This document shows, piece after piece, positions 55,400-64,000 of a DNA stretch of 64,000 bases. The DNA comes from Hydractinia symbiolongicarpus (taxonomy: Eukaryota > Cnidaria > Hydrozoa > Anthoathecata > Hydractiniidae). The position numbers were made by a program, and so were the translations under genes. The stretch spans positions 15,936,001 through 16,000,000 of the forward strand of contig NC_079883.1 of assembly GCF_029227915.1 (NCBI RefSeq), given 5' to 3'. Under the pieces are notes generated by a model. It was not told the DNA's origin. It saw nothing but the letters and a program-made list of their open reading frames with translations, and searched no databases. Every line of letters starts with the position of its first letter. Within the stretch, counting starts at the first letter, position 1.

Positions 55400-56605
55400 T
55401 TTGGGCGCAACGTGAATGTATGAAAACCCCGGATTGCAGATGCTCGCAAAGGCCCGAGGGTTTTAAAAAAAGTGCCAATATCAATCATTCTAGTATCAGC
55501 CGCTCATCCAGGTGGCAGAGATAAGTAATAATAAATAGTAAGATCTTGTTTGGTCTCAATATGAGATAAAAATGTTTTTTACTAGTATTGGCTATATTAG
55601 TACTATCTGGCACCTTGTATCGTACTTTCTTCCCAGTTTTGTTAATTTGATTTACAACTGCCATTCCATCGTCATTCTATCAATTATCATCACACTATTG
55701 TGATCTAGAGCCACAAGAATTCAAAGTTGCCAAGCTTTCCTCTAAATCACGTTTTTGTCTTTTGCGTGCTGTAACCAAAAACCTGGTAACCAAAGTTTTT
55801 TTTTCACGACCTTACACACCTTTTTTGATCTTCTTGTTATCTTTTTAAAGGACTTTAAATTAATTTTCTTCATAGGAGACCATACGAAACACCTTCCTTA
55901 AAATCGTGTTGTTATGAATTCATCGGCCACAACTTTAGTGATTTAAAACTTGCTTTGCAGCGAAGATGGCAAAGCAGCTTTCATTACTGAGAACTGACAA
56001 CTTTGTGTTCTGTGTAATATGTTTCTGAGTTAGCCAGTTAATTGGTAGTGGCACGCTTTGTAATCTGTACTAATTCCTTGAAGCTTGCAAAACTCGTCAC
56101 ATAATAAAGCAAGTATTAGCGAAACTAAGCAAAATCGATTTAACGCTGGCTTATTTTGTGTTAATCCAACCACGCCACAACCACGCCACCACTGACCTTA
56201 AATATTAAAAGAAAAATTATACACTATCATAATAAAATTTAAAAAATCCATTTTTTATACGTCCAATAAATACTTTATTAGAGCGTATAAAAATTAAATA
56301 TTTCCATACTAGCTTATTTAATAATTCTTCGGAAACTTTATTTCATAGTTACCCCCTGGTTTTAGGAATTTTTAAGGCTGCAAATATCTCTCTTTGACTT
56401 GATTTTTGCCGGATGGTTTATATATCATTTTTAACTTATGCTTTATATATGATTTTTAGCTTTATCTAAAAGAATTGCTTTTAAAACGCTTTATCCAGAG
56501 AAATTTGTTCGTTACATTTGAACCCTTGCTAATAACAATATCAACATTTTCATATTTTTATTGTCTAATATCTAACATTTTTTATCTAGTGAAAAAAACC
56601 CAGCA
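55400..56605. other. non-coding stretch upstream of channel exons
   Basis: No coding sequence was recognised. The last few hundred bases may hold the promoter and 5' leader of the channel gene, but no TATA box or initiator could be singled out in such AT-rich DNA. Confidence 0.5.
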
Positions 56606-56610
56606 TAATC

Positions 56611-57246
56611 ATGGAAAACAAACCACAGTTGTCTAAGCTACCTGATAATGCAAGCAAGTTTAGAATATTTATTTTTAAAATGATTGACAGTAAAGTGTTT
56701 GGAGCAGCCATTTTGTGTGTAATATTGGTGAATACTGTAATTTTGATCATTCAAACAGACGAAGAGATTAGTGTAAGAGGAGGTATGTGAATTGTTGTAT
56801 GTGAATTGATGTAACTAAGCAGCCTTTCTAATTCACATTGGCACTCAGCAATTGCCAATGTTTTAACAAAAAATCTTGGTTTACATTTTTTAGCTAACTG
56901 TTTTTCATGTTTGGGAGCTCATGATCACAAAACAAAATATAAGCTGTCGATGTAAAACACAAGTTCTCTAACGTGAAGCATGCCTGGTTTCCGTGCTAGC
57001 ATGAGTTGGACGCATTGTCAATTTTTGCTGACGTGATAAAATTGAGTTAGAAAAGCTCTTTTACAGAAATTTAAAATTCTTAGCATAGTATGTATAACAT
57101 CATATACTAATATGCTATAACAATTCATTCAGGTTGGTACTTCTCTGTCATTGATAATGTTTTCCTTGCAATTTATATTGTGGAGCTTATTTTAAAGTTG
57201 TACGCATTAAGATGGAGTTACTTTAAGACTGGATGGAATGTGATGG
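56611..57246 (+). CDS. CatSper-like voltage-gated cation channel, exons covering S1-S2
   Basis: Exon 1 (56,611-56,781) starts MENKPQLSKLPDNASKF and encodes helix S1 (VFGAAILCVILVNTVILII), then QTDEEISVRG. It ends at a GTATGT donor. Exon 2 (57,133-57,240) follows a CATTCAG acceptor and encodes GWYFSVIDNVFLAIYIVE, LILKLYALRWSYF and KTGWNVM. This is S2 with the conserved acidic residue and the turn into S3; its donor is G|GTGAGT. The RGxWYF turn is characteristic of CatSper sperm calcium-channel subunits; another single-domain voltage-gated channel is possible. Later exons (S3-S6, pore) were not found downstream, so the gene is partial here, with long introns or a break. It is the only clear host gene in the window. 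Confidence 0.72.
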
Positions 57247-57249
57247 GTG

Positions 57250-58125
57250 AGTTGCCTTGAAAAATGAGAATGTTTCCCTTATGTTTTTTTGGTTCTTTCT
57301 TCAAAACAATTTAAATCTGAATTACTATTTCTTTATGTCCTTATATTAATTTAGGAATTTTTTTAAAGGAGTACTAACATTTAAGATTAATAACTCTTTT
57401 TTTGAATTCAATAAATTTGGTTTAAATGTAGATTTTGCTGTTCACAGCCAAAAAAAGGTTTATAATACTTGTAACACAGGGCTGATGCCGATCCTAAAAT
57501 TCTAGAAAGTCTGGAAATTAAAAACTGTCCTGGAAAGTCTAAGAATTTGTTATAACTGTAAAGACTTGATAAGGGCTACTGTGAGAGAAACAAATTAAAA
57601 ATTTTTTGTTGTTGTATGTATAAAATAACAAAACAGGTAGTAAATTCTGCGTAGGAAAGCTCGTTTAAAATGAACCTGAATAATATAACTATATAATGTT
57701 TTTTTAGTTCTTTTTGTTTTTAGCTCTGATAAAAGTTACGGAGTAAGTTATAAAATATATGAGTGACAAAAATTTGGATTTCAAAAAGCCACCTTTAAAC
57801 AAAACTATTAAGAATTAGGGAAAAACAATTTTAGGCATATATACATCTGTTTTGGTTTGGAAAATTAAAACAGTTCAGTCGTTTTGTAAACAAGTCCCTA
57901 AACTTTAAGGAGGAGGTTAAATATTCTCTACCTTATAAAGCTTCTGTCTTGGCCAATTCTAGCTTAAACTCAGTGATTTAGACTGTTGTTCTAACTTCTG
58001 CTGTCTTTCTATGAATTCGGCTTCCACTTTAAGTTCTGCTAAATTAACTCACTCTTTAGCCCTTCGACTCAAAATACTCTTTTAGAAAGAAATTTTACTC
58101 GGATTTAACAGATCTACGCGATATT
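57250..58125. other. non-coding stretch, possible intron
   Basis: Probably intron 2 of the channel gene. No S3-S6 exon could be recognised, and no element was identified. Confidence 0.45.
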
Positions 58126-58640
58126 TGCTTCCTTCGGTGCTTCGTCATCGTTACCGGCCTTATTTAAAAAATGACCTGACTCATCCAACACCTCAGCCAC
58201 TTTACGCTTGGTGAAGATTACTTTCCTTTCAATGGAATATGTACTGTAATTATCCACGTCATCCGTCATCTGACATTTTGCATAGCATTTCATGTATTTA
58301 CTAAGCAGATTGTCTATAGTGTCAAACTTCTTTTGGAATTATTTAAACCTATTATCTTCTATGGAATTTTACATCTTTAAGAGCTGCTCACATACTTTGT
58401 TATCTAACTGGGTTTCGACATTACTATTTCTCACCAAGCTAAAACATTGTGGCCTTTCCATGATACTCCTTAACCTGAATGGTCTATCTGGCTGCGTGTA
58501 TGACATAACGAATCTGTACAAGGTTATTATATTTTGTGTTTTACTGGTACCGCAACTTAGCAATAGCGACTACTGGGTAGGCGGTTTTACTGACACAAAG
58601 TGCAGCATTAACTTTTCTTTCACAATTCGCGAAGCTACAA
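58126..58640 (-). pseudogene. decayed ORF, unrecognised
   Basis: Minus-strand frames at 58,369-58,563 (LSCGTSKTQNIITLYR, RLRSIMERPQCFSLVR) and 58,128-58,320 (TIDNLLSKYMKCYAKCQM, TYSIERKVIFTKRKV, EVLDESGHFLNKAG) have good coding composition and follow on from each other. No start or family was found. A transposon-borne gene remnant is likely. Confidence 0.35.
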
Positions 58641-58649
58641 ACAAATGAA

Positions 58650-59470
58650 AAATAAGTTACATACGTGGAATAAAACAACAGACACAAACATGTATATAAA
58701 TAAAATGACATAAAACAAAACTAAACTAAACCGAACGGCCAATACATTCTACATAAATATCAAACGCAAGAAAAACAAAACATATACTTACCAAAACACA
58801 AAATTCCTAAACTTCATCTATATGTAAACACACGGCAAAGATACTTTACACACTGACAAACACGAAACACAAATATGCTATACCCAAGAGACAAAAACAC
58901 AATAAAACATAGCACACGATAAACAAAGACAAACTGAACATATAAAAGTATTTACCAAGAACGCAAAAAAGGAGAACCAGATGTTTTGGGTCACATTACA
59001 AGCACTCCGTGACATTTTTCATCCTGATCATACTACACACATACCAGGTACTAATAATAGAGCTGTTACATTGTCCCAGTTATTTCTGTGAGCTATATTT
59101 GGAAAATCATTTCCCAATTTGTGGGCAGTTGTGGATGAAGAACATAAAGCAGAGAAATTCAATACAGGCATTGTGCCCTAATATTATGCAAGTAATCATG
59201 AAATTGTGTTAATGCTCCATCTCAAAATTCAGTGAGATCACTGAAATCAAGTACAAGAAAACAAAGTGTGTGGTGAAAGAAAAGTTTGCAGAGTCTGTGC
59301 ACCAGGACAAGCAAGTGGTCTTGCTGAGATTTTAGTTCTTCTATGAGAAAACATAGAAGAACCAACTACTGATATATTTAATCAGCTAAAAATCTTCAAT
59401 ATATATATAACAATATAACAAGTTAACAGAGTTAATAGAGACAAACATTATACAAAGCCAATACAAAGTA
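58650..59470. other. non-coding stretch
   Basis: A strand-biased A- and C-rich region (58,660-58,960, many ACAAA and ACATA words), followed by sequence without recognisable genes. No repeat end could be defined. Confidence 0.45.
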
Positions 59471-59564
59471 AGTTGACTAAAGATTGTGTTTATAGAACGC
59501 ATTCGTGCATGCTCTGGCGCAATTCTGTTTTCCTGCTTTAGAGTCCCTCCGCAGCCCCACCCCT

Positions 59565-59680
59565 GCACCACCTTTTCGATTTGTCGACTCATCTCCCGCT
59601 TCCGACCCTCTCCACAGCACCTTTTCGATCTATTGTTGAACTCCTCGCTTCCACCCCCCTCCACAGCTACCCTTCATCTC
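59565..59680 (+). repeat. imperfect 52-bp tandem repeat, C-rich
   Basis: CACCTTTTCGAT and the following CTCCCGCTTCC...CTCCACAG occur twice in succession, starting at about 59,568 and 59,620. The region is markedly more C-rich than its surroundings. Open frames on the minus strand are probably a side effect of this composition. Confidence 0.55.
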
Positions 59681-59859
59681 CCTAAAATCCGTCGACATCA
59701 TGCAGAAGTTCAGTAAAGAGAGAGAAAAAAACTTATTAAAAGTTGAAGAACTTTTATGTAGGTATAAATAAGTGTTCCAGATCGCTGCAGTACTCAAAGC
59801 ATTTTAACAGCCTTGTTGTATATGGTCTTTATTTCCTTGGGTGTTTCCCAGATTATCTT

Positions 59860-60050
59860 GAAACGCAAGACAGGGGCAACAATGCAGTCGATGCTAAACC
59901 CTACACACTCAAATATGTCCCAGATAAATTCAAGTCTCAAGCCATTTGCAGCCAGGCAGTCGATGATAATCCTATGTGCTCCAGTATGTCTTCAATCCTG
60001 TACAATCCATTGATGAGTAACAGTTACTCATCAATGGATTAAGTAACAGT
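59860..60050 (+). pseudogene. DUF4116-like repeat protein fragment
   Basis: The frame reads NNAVDAKPYTLKYVPDKFKS and QAICSQAVDDNP, one full unit and the start of another of a repeat with the pattern C-x-x-A-V-x-x-x-P-x-x-L-x-Y-V-P-D. A frameshift then leads to YVLQYVFNP and SIDE. Such repeats occur in multicopy genes of transposon-rich genomes. The fragment is short and degenerate. Confidence 0.5.
60004..60040. repeat. perfect 18-bp inverted repeat with 1-nt spacer
   Basis: AATCCATTGATGAGTAAC at 60,004-60,021 is followed by one base and then its exact complement at 60,023-60,040. It lies at the end of the DUF4116-like fragment and has the form of a foldback junction. Confidence 0.85.
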
Positions 60051-60432
60051 TTGGTCAGGACTTACCTTTCTGATAATGAAAGCGTTGATGAGGAACTGTT
60101 CAACCATGCAGGTCGAATATTTATTGACTTTCAAGTGATCCCCGTACACTACCCTATAGGTAGTCGTGAAAAAGCGTTGGTTTGACTGTATCTGTGATGT
60201 AAGGTTTTTCATGTTTCTTCTATAAAAAAAATCATTTACTCGTATAATCCAAGGGCTAAGTACAGGTTGAATCAGGGAGAGAAGCCACTGGGTATTACAA
60301 AGCTTGAGCACCAAGATTTGTACATATCGACGGAAAATGCGCATATGGTAGCTATTGCCAGAATTTACCAAATATCCCATCAGGATCATAACAATTTACC
60401 TTAACGATCGAGTAGATACGTCTAACATAGCT

Positions 60433-60710
60433 CATAGCAAAAAATTCTGGCATTCAACGAAACCCGTTTTTTCAAATGTTTCTTATCACTCGAATAAAAT
60501 AACTCATTGAAAATGAAGAAATTGTCAAAAAGAATGGAGATGTCTGTAAAGTATTCAATCACTATTAGAGCTAATAGCAAAAAGTTCTGGAATTCAACGA
60601 AACCCTTATTTTCAAATGTAACTTATCACTCGAATAAAATAACTTTCATTGAAATTGAAGAAATTGTCAAAAAGAATAAAGATGTCTGTGAAGTATTCAA
60701 TCACTATTTT
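60433..60710 (+). repeat. tandem duplication in LINE linker
   Basis: The stretch from TAGCAAAAAATTCTGGCATTC to GTATTCAATCACTATT is repeated once, starting near 60,433 and 60,574, with several substitutions. Only the second unit keeps the LINE frame intact. Confidence 0.8.
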
Positions 60711-60892
60711 GCAGATATTACTTCCTCACTACTCATCAAAGCAAACGCAAACGAAGCGAATATAAACTCTGTAAAAGATGCGATAGAATCACACGAAAAT
60801 CACCTAAGCGTAATCGAAATTTGGAAACGTAGAAGTCACAGAAACGTTTCAATTCCAGCCTGTTATTCAAAATGATGTAAATGAAATAATAA

Positions 60893-61262
60893 GTGTTATT
60901 ACATACCTGTCAACTCTTTATATACAATAAATCTAAATGTTCCGTACAACCGTGCAATAACTGACGCGATATTCCAAAGCTTGTTTTGGTATTTTTAATT
61001 TGCAATGCAATGACTTCCGTAAAACGTTCGAATCGTCAAATCGAATTTTTGTGTTTAGGGTTTTTAAAAAAACGATATCGTTACTATATCCCTTTAATGG
61101 ACCTTCTCTTTAGCAAAAATGCAATAGAAAATTAAAAAATGTCTGACAAATGTCTGGACATGTTGGTGAGACAATATTCCACTCGTCTGCGCCTCGTGGA
61201 ATATTGCTCACCTCGAGTGGATAAATCTTGATATTCGACAAACGGTCCTGCAATATCTGCTT
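60893..61262. mobile_element. insertion in LINE with internal hairpin
   Basis: The LINE frame is interrupted by unrelated AT-rich DNA. Near its right end GTGAGACAATATTCCAC (61,166-61,182) pairs with GTGGAATATTGCTCAC (61,196-61,211). A MITE or similar folding element is likely. Exact ends and any target duplication were not resolved. Confidence 0.6.
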
Positions 61263-61833
61263 GATATGGACTCGAAAAATTCTTCTCCTATTAGTGATTT
61301 TCCCGTTTATTTACTTAAATTGTGCATTGATATAATAACGCCCTATCTCACTTTAATTATAAATTTTTGTTTTAAAAATTGTATTTTTTCTGATGAGCTG
61401 AAACTAGCTGAGGTTATACCTATTTACAAAAAAGGGGATCTTAATGACAAGCAAAAATATAGACCTGTAAGCTTACTCTATAATCTATCAAAGGTTGTTG
61501 AAATGCTTGTTCTCAAACAGGTTAATAAATTTTTGGCTGATAAACTGAGTCCATGTCTATCAGGATTCAGAAAAGGTTACAACACCCAGTATGCACTTGT
61601 AAGAATTATTGAGAAATGGAAATGTATATGTGTATGACAATAAGGGTGTTGTTAGGGCAGTTCCGATGAACCTTTCAAAGGCCTTTGATATAATTAATCA
61701 TAGCCTACTTATTGCGAAGCTTCATGTCTATGATTTTGCTAAAAATGCTTTGCATTTCATTTATTCTTATCTTTGCCACCGTTTTCAACAAACCAGAATA
61801 AATCCGGTTGGTAGTACTTGGCGTCCTTTTTTT

Positions 61834-61906
61834 GTTGGAAATGGAGGACCTATAATGGATCCTTGAGGACAAGGATCTATTATAGGTCCTCCATTTTTTA
61901 TTATCT
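61834..61906. repeat. inverted repeat replacing part of the RT
   Basis: AAATGGAGGACCTATAATGG and following bases (61,838-61,861) are inverted at 61,871-61,895 with one mismatch. The right arm contains the native RT sequence (QGSIIGP), and the left arm sits where other RT residues should be, so it looks like an inverted local copy. Confidence 0.75.
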
Positions 61907-62799
61907 CTATTAATAATTTATTTTGTTTCGTTCTACTTTTACAAATTTGTAATTTTGCTGATGGTGATACTTTATATGCTTGAGACAATACCTCTGACAA
62001 AGTTGTTTTAACTTTGTTTTACTCACAGATTTGTCTATATTACATAATTGGTTTAATGAGAATTTTCTTGTCGTAAATTTAAATAAATATCAATATATTA
62101 CGAAGTATCGACAATTTTATTTCTTTTTAAGGTCAGACTATTATGTGGAGTTCAACAGTTGATTGCTCAGTGTTACGACTGATTCCAAACTAAAGTTTGC
62201 CGCACACGTTAGAAACATTTGTTCTAAAGCCAGTAGGAAGCTAAATGTTCTTTAGAGAATTTCTTCGTATATCTCTCCAAGGAAGAAGAGACGTCTTTTT
62301 AATACTTTTAATCTTTCTCAGTTCTCCTCCTTTGGTATGGATGTTTTGTGGATGTGTAGCTAATAATCGTATCAATCTTATACAGGAACGTTGTCTACGC
62401 ATAATTAATAATGATGACATATCTAGTTTTGTAGGTCTTTTTAGTTTTATTAAGTAATGATTCCATCCACGTTATTAACTTAAGATGTGTTATGAAGGAA
62501 TTATATAAATTTTTAAACGGAATGTTGCCTAGTTATATATCTGAAATATTTTGCATTAGAGAAAATAATTATAACTTACAAAATTTTAATTTGGTAAAGG
62601 GCTCAACATACCGCACACTATCGTATGGTTTAAATAGTCTTGCTAATCGGACAGGAATTTTATGGTTATCTGTCCCATCTTCCGTCAAAAACTCACTCGG
62701 GGCTCGTCAAGCGTTGAGGTACTGGAACATTTATGTCAATTTAAAAACTCATTGCGCTACAACAGCACTTGGGATCTCTGTAAAACATATGACAGGATC

Positions 62800-63082
62800 T
62801 TTACCACTTATCAACAGCATCTTTCGCTTCCATGTCTACTACCATATGCGACATGTTCTCGGAAGGATAAAAGTGCCCATGCCTTTTAATGATGGTTTTT
62901 CCGGTACAGGAATCCTTACTCAACATCTGGATTTGCACAAGTGTGTTTTGCACGGCATGTATAAATTCAGAGCGGTAGGTGCTAAACTCACCAACAGGGA
63001 ATGGTTGCCACAAGTTGAGGGTGACTACGCGAAGTTCACAAGCACAGGTAAAATTGTTCTTGATCGGTTTTGGTGCAGATAG
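62800..63082 (+). CDS. open frame of unknown function
   Basis: After the LINE end, the frame (open from 62,492 but non-LINE from about 62,800) reads SIFRFHVYYHMRHVLGRIKV, PMPFNDGF, HKCVLHGMYKF and YAKFTSTGKIVLDRFWCR, then TAG. The following DNA continues in another frame with YTVRQILLQNYGLEIG (63,085 on). It looks like a true but broken protein, separate from the LINE. I could not name it. It could start a gene cluster with the small frames to its right. Confidence 0.4.
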
Positions 63083-63251
63083 CTATACAGTGAGACAAAT
63101 CCTATTACAAAACTATGGTCTTGAGATCGGAAGATGTCGGGAAGGATATAACAACCTTTCAAAACGCTCGAACTCTGGTGAATTTTGTTGTGATGCCAAG
63201 CTTGTACATGTTGCCATCAAATACGAACCTCTACATAGATAAAATTTAGGT

Positions 63252-63452
63252 ATGCAACAACAACATCTTGAACGCACCTTCCCCGCAAAGCCTAGCACAC
63301 AAAGTAAAAGTTGAGAAAAAGACAACTCACAAAATGCGTTGAAAGAGGTACCTAGTCCGCAGATGCAGGAAGCGGAAAAGCATGACGATAACAATGTTGT
63401 GTTGGTCACAGCAGTGGTAGCGCTTATCGTCGCATATATATGGATGAAATAA
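63252..63452 (+). pseudogene. small single-pass membrane protein, one stop
   Basis: From ATG 63,252 the frame reads MQQQHLERTFPAKPSTQSKS, a TGA, then a polar stretch and a hydrophobic helix VVLVTAVVALIVAYIW two residues before the end (TAA 63,450-63,452). A C-terminal membrane anchor is inferred. It could instead be the end of the preceding broken ORF, since frames change nearby. Confidence 0.35.
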
Positions 63453-63525
63453 GATGTTAAGTGTATTCGTGTAGATATTTCACACAAAAACGAAGTGTTT
63501 TTGTTTCTCTCATTTACCCCACAGT

Positions 63526-63621
63526 ATGGGCGACAGCGGCGGCACTACGCAGGTACAAATATTGAGCTACAAACTCTACCACTATGACAGCTACTCTGAA
63601 GGCAGGACACTGCTGTGCTAA
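63526..63621 (+). CDS. short hypothetical frame
   Basis: ATG at 63,526 opens a 31-codon frame (MGDSGGTTQVQILSYKLY, then HYDSYSEGRTLL) ending at TAA. Composition is coding-like, but no family was recognised. A further frame opens at 63,851 (MDSEVCNDPELILLVSTWYK) and has a stop at 63,959-63,961 before the window ends. Confidence 0.25.
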   Translation: MGDSGGTTQVQILSYKLYHYDSYSEGRTLLC

Positions 63622-64000
63622 TAATTCCAGGAAGGGCTCCACCTGCCTTGTGTGATACCTGTCTGTTTTGTATCCTGTTTGTGTTGTCGATGTGTGCCAT
63701 ATTTGTTGTTGTTTTGTATATTTTTATGTTGGTATGTGTGTCCAAGAAGAGAACACACGTGAGAATTTAACAAGCGTACGACTGTATTTTTAACGAAGAT
63801 AAAACAAAACTTTGTAGCTACCAAGACTTTATTATTCACCCTGTTTACATATGGATTCAGAAGTTTGTAACGATCCAGAACTTATTCTGTTAGTAAGTAC
63901 TTGGTACAAACGATTGTTTTTTTTCCATGATAAAGACAAAACACTGGATTTTGAATATTGAGCATTTGTAGACAGTTATCAAGCTCCATGCTACTTGATG

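Larger units (their letters stand above)
60560..62790 (+). pseudogene. degenerate non-LTR retrotransposon RT
   Basis: Pieces in order: linker NSKKFWNSTKPLFSN, EVFNHYFADITSSL and ESHENHLSVIEI (60,560-60,880). After a 370-bp insertion come DFPVYLLKLC, ELKLAEVIPIYKKGDLNDKQ, YRPVSLLYNLSKVVEM and CLSGFRKGYNTQYALV (61,266-61,610). Then LSKAFDIINHSLLIAKLH (about 61,670), GQGSIIGPPFF (about 61,870), CNFADGDTLYA in place of FADD (about 61,950), WMFCGCVANNRINLIQERC (about 62,345), and a C-terminus with LYKFLNGMLPSYISEIF, RENNYNLQNFN and SVEVLEHLCQFKNSLR. It has many stops and shifts and a damaged active site. The style resembles CR1/L2-type elements common in cnidarians. Confidence 0.85.

Noticed and set aside
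59386-59664. Minus-strand 92-codon frame rich in Gly/Glu/Arg
   Set aside because: It runs through a C-rich imperfect tandem repeat and has no recognisable domain.

Overview
The window reads as AT-rich, intron-containing animal nuclear DNA in which almost every recognisable coding stretch belongs to a transposable element. The mix (BEL/Pao and Gypsy LTR elements, a DIRS-type tyrosine-recombinase element, several non-LTR elements, a Helitron, TTAA-flanked DNA transposons, tRNA-headed SINEs) suggests an invertebrate metazoan, most likely a cnidarian. That assignment is an inference from repeat content; no single-copy marker proves it. The only convincing host gene is a two-exon fragment of a CatSper-like voltage-gated cation channel at 56.6-57.2 kb.

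Layout. 0-7.6 kb: repeats, a 226-bp TTAA MITE and a SINE in non-coding DNA. 7.6-11.8 kb: a short Helitron and a decayed, internally deleted Helitron coding region with a SINE inside it. 12-13.1 kb: short repeats. 13.7-15.76 kb: a decayed TTAA element (copy A). 15.76-21.0 kb: a broken Gypsy element on the minus strand, interrupted by a complete 1,947-bp TTAA element (copy B). 21.5-28.0 kb: a BEL/Pao element with LTRs and a 5-bp target duplication. 22.1-35.4 kb: a tandem segmental duplication of BEL interior, SINE and the end of a LINE. 35.3-38.5 kb: an intact 1,035-codon non-LTR ORF with a restriction-like endonuclease. 38.6-42.9 kb: a TTAA element, a minisatellite, a pogo-like transposase remnant, a pogo-type MITE and a four-unit head-to-tail Helitron array. 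45.3-47.7 kb: copy C. 48.2-49.0 kb: LINE and Penelope-like remnants. 50.2-54.9 kb: a nearly complete DIRS-type element. 54.9-64 kb: decayed element ORFs, the channel exons and a degenerate LINE.

The most notable result is a two-gene DNA transposon. At three loci (13.7-15.4, 18.2-20.2 and 45.3-47.7 kb) a transposase resembling Kolobok lies tail-to-tail with a small three-exon gene. That gene encodes a cysteine-rich protein matching the cytoplasmic C-terminal ballast domain of the vertebrate P2X7 receptor, with no channel part. The two introns sit at the same positions and phases in all three copies. Copy B is bounded by inverted repeats starting AGGG and by TTAA on both sides, and it sits inside the Gypsy polymerase gene, so the ballast gene is inside a mobile element and not merely beside one. 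This suggests the P2X7 tail may derive from transposon cargo.

Other points worth a look are the DIRS repeat order, the inverted filler sequence at a BEL deletion junction, and the tandem Helitron array.
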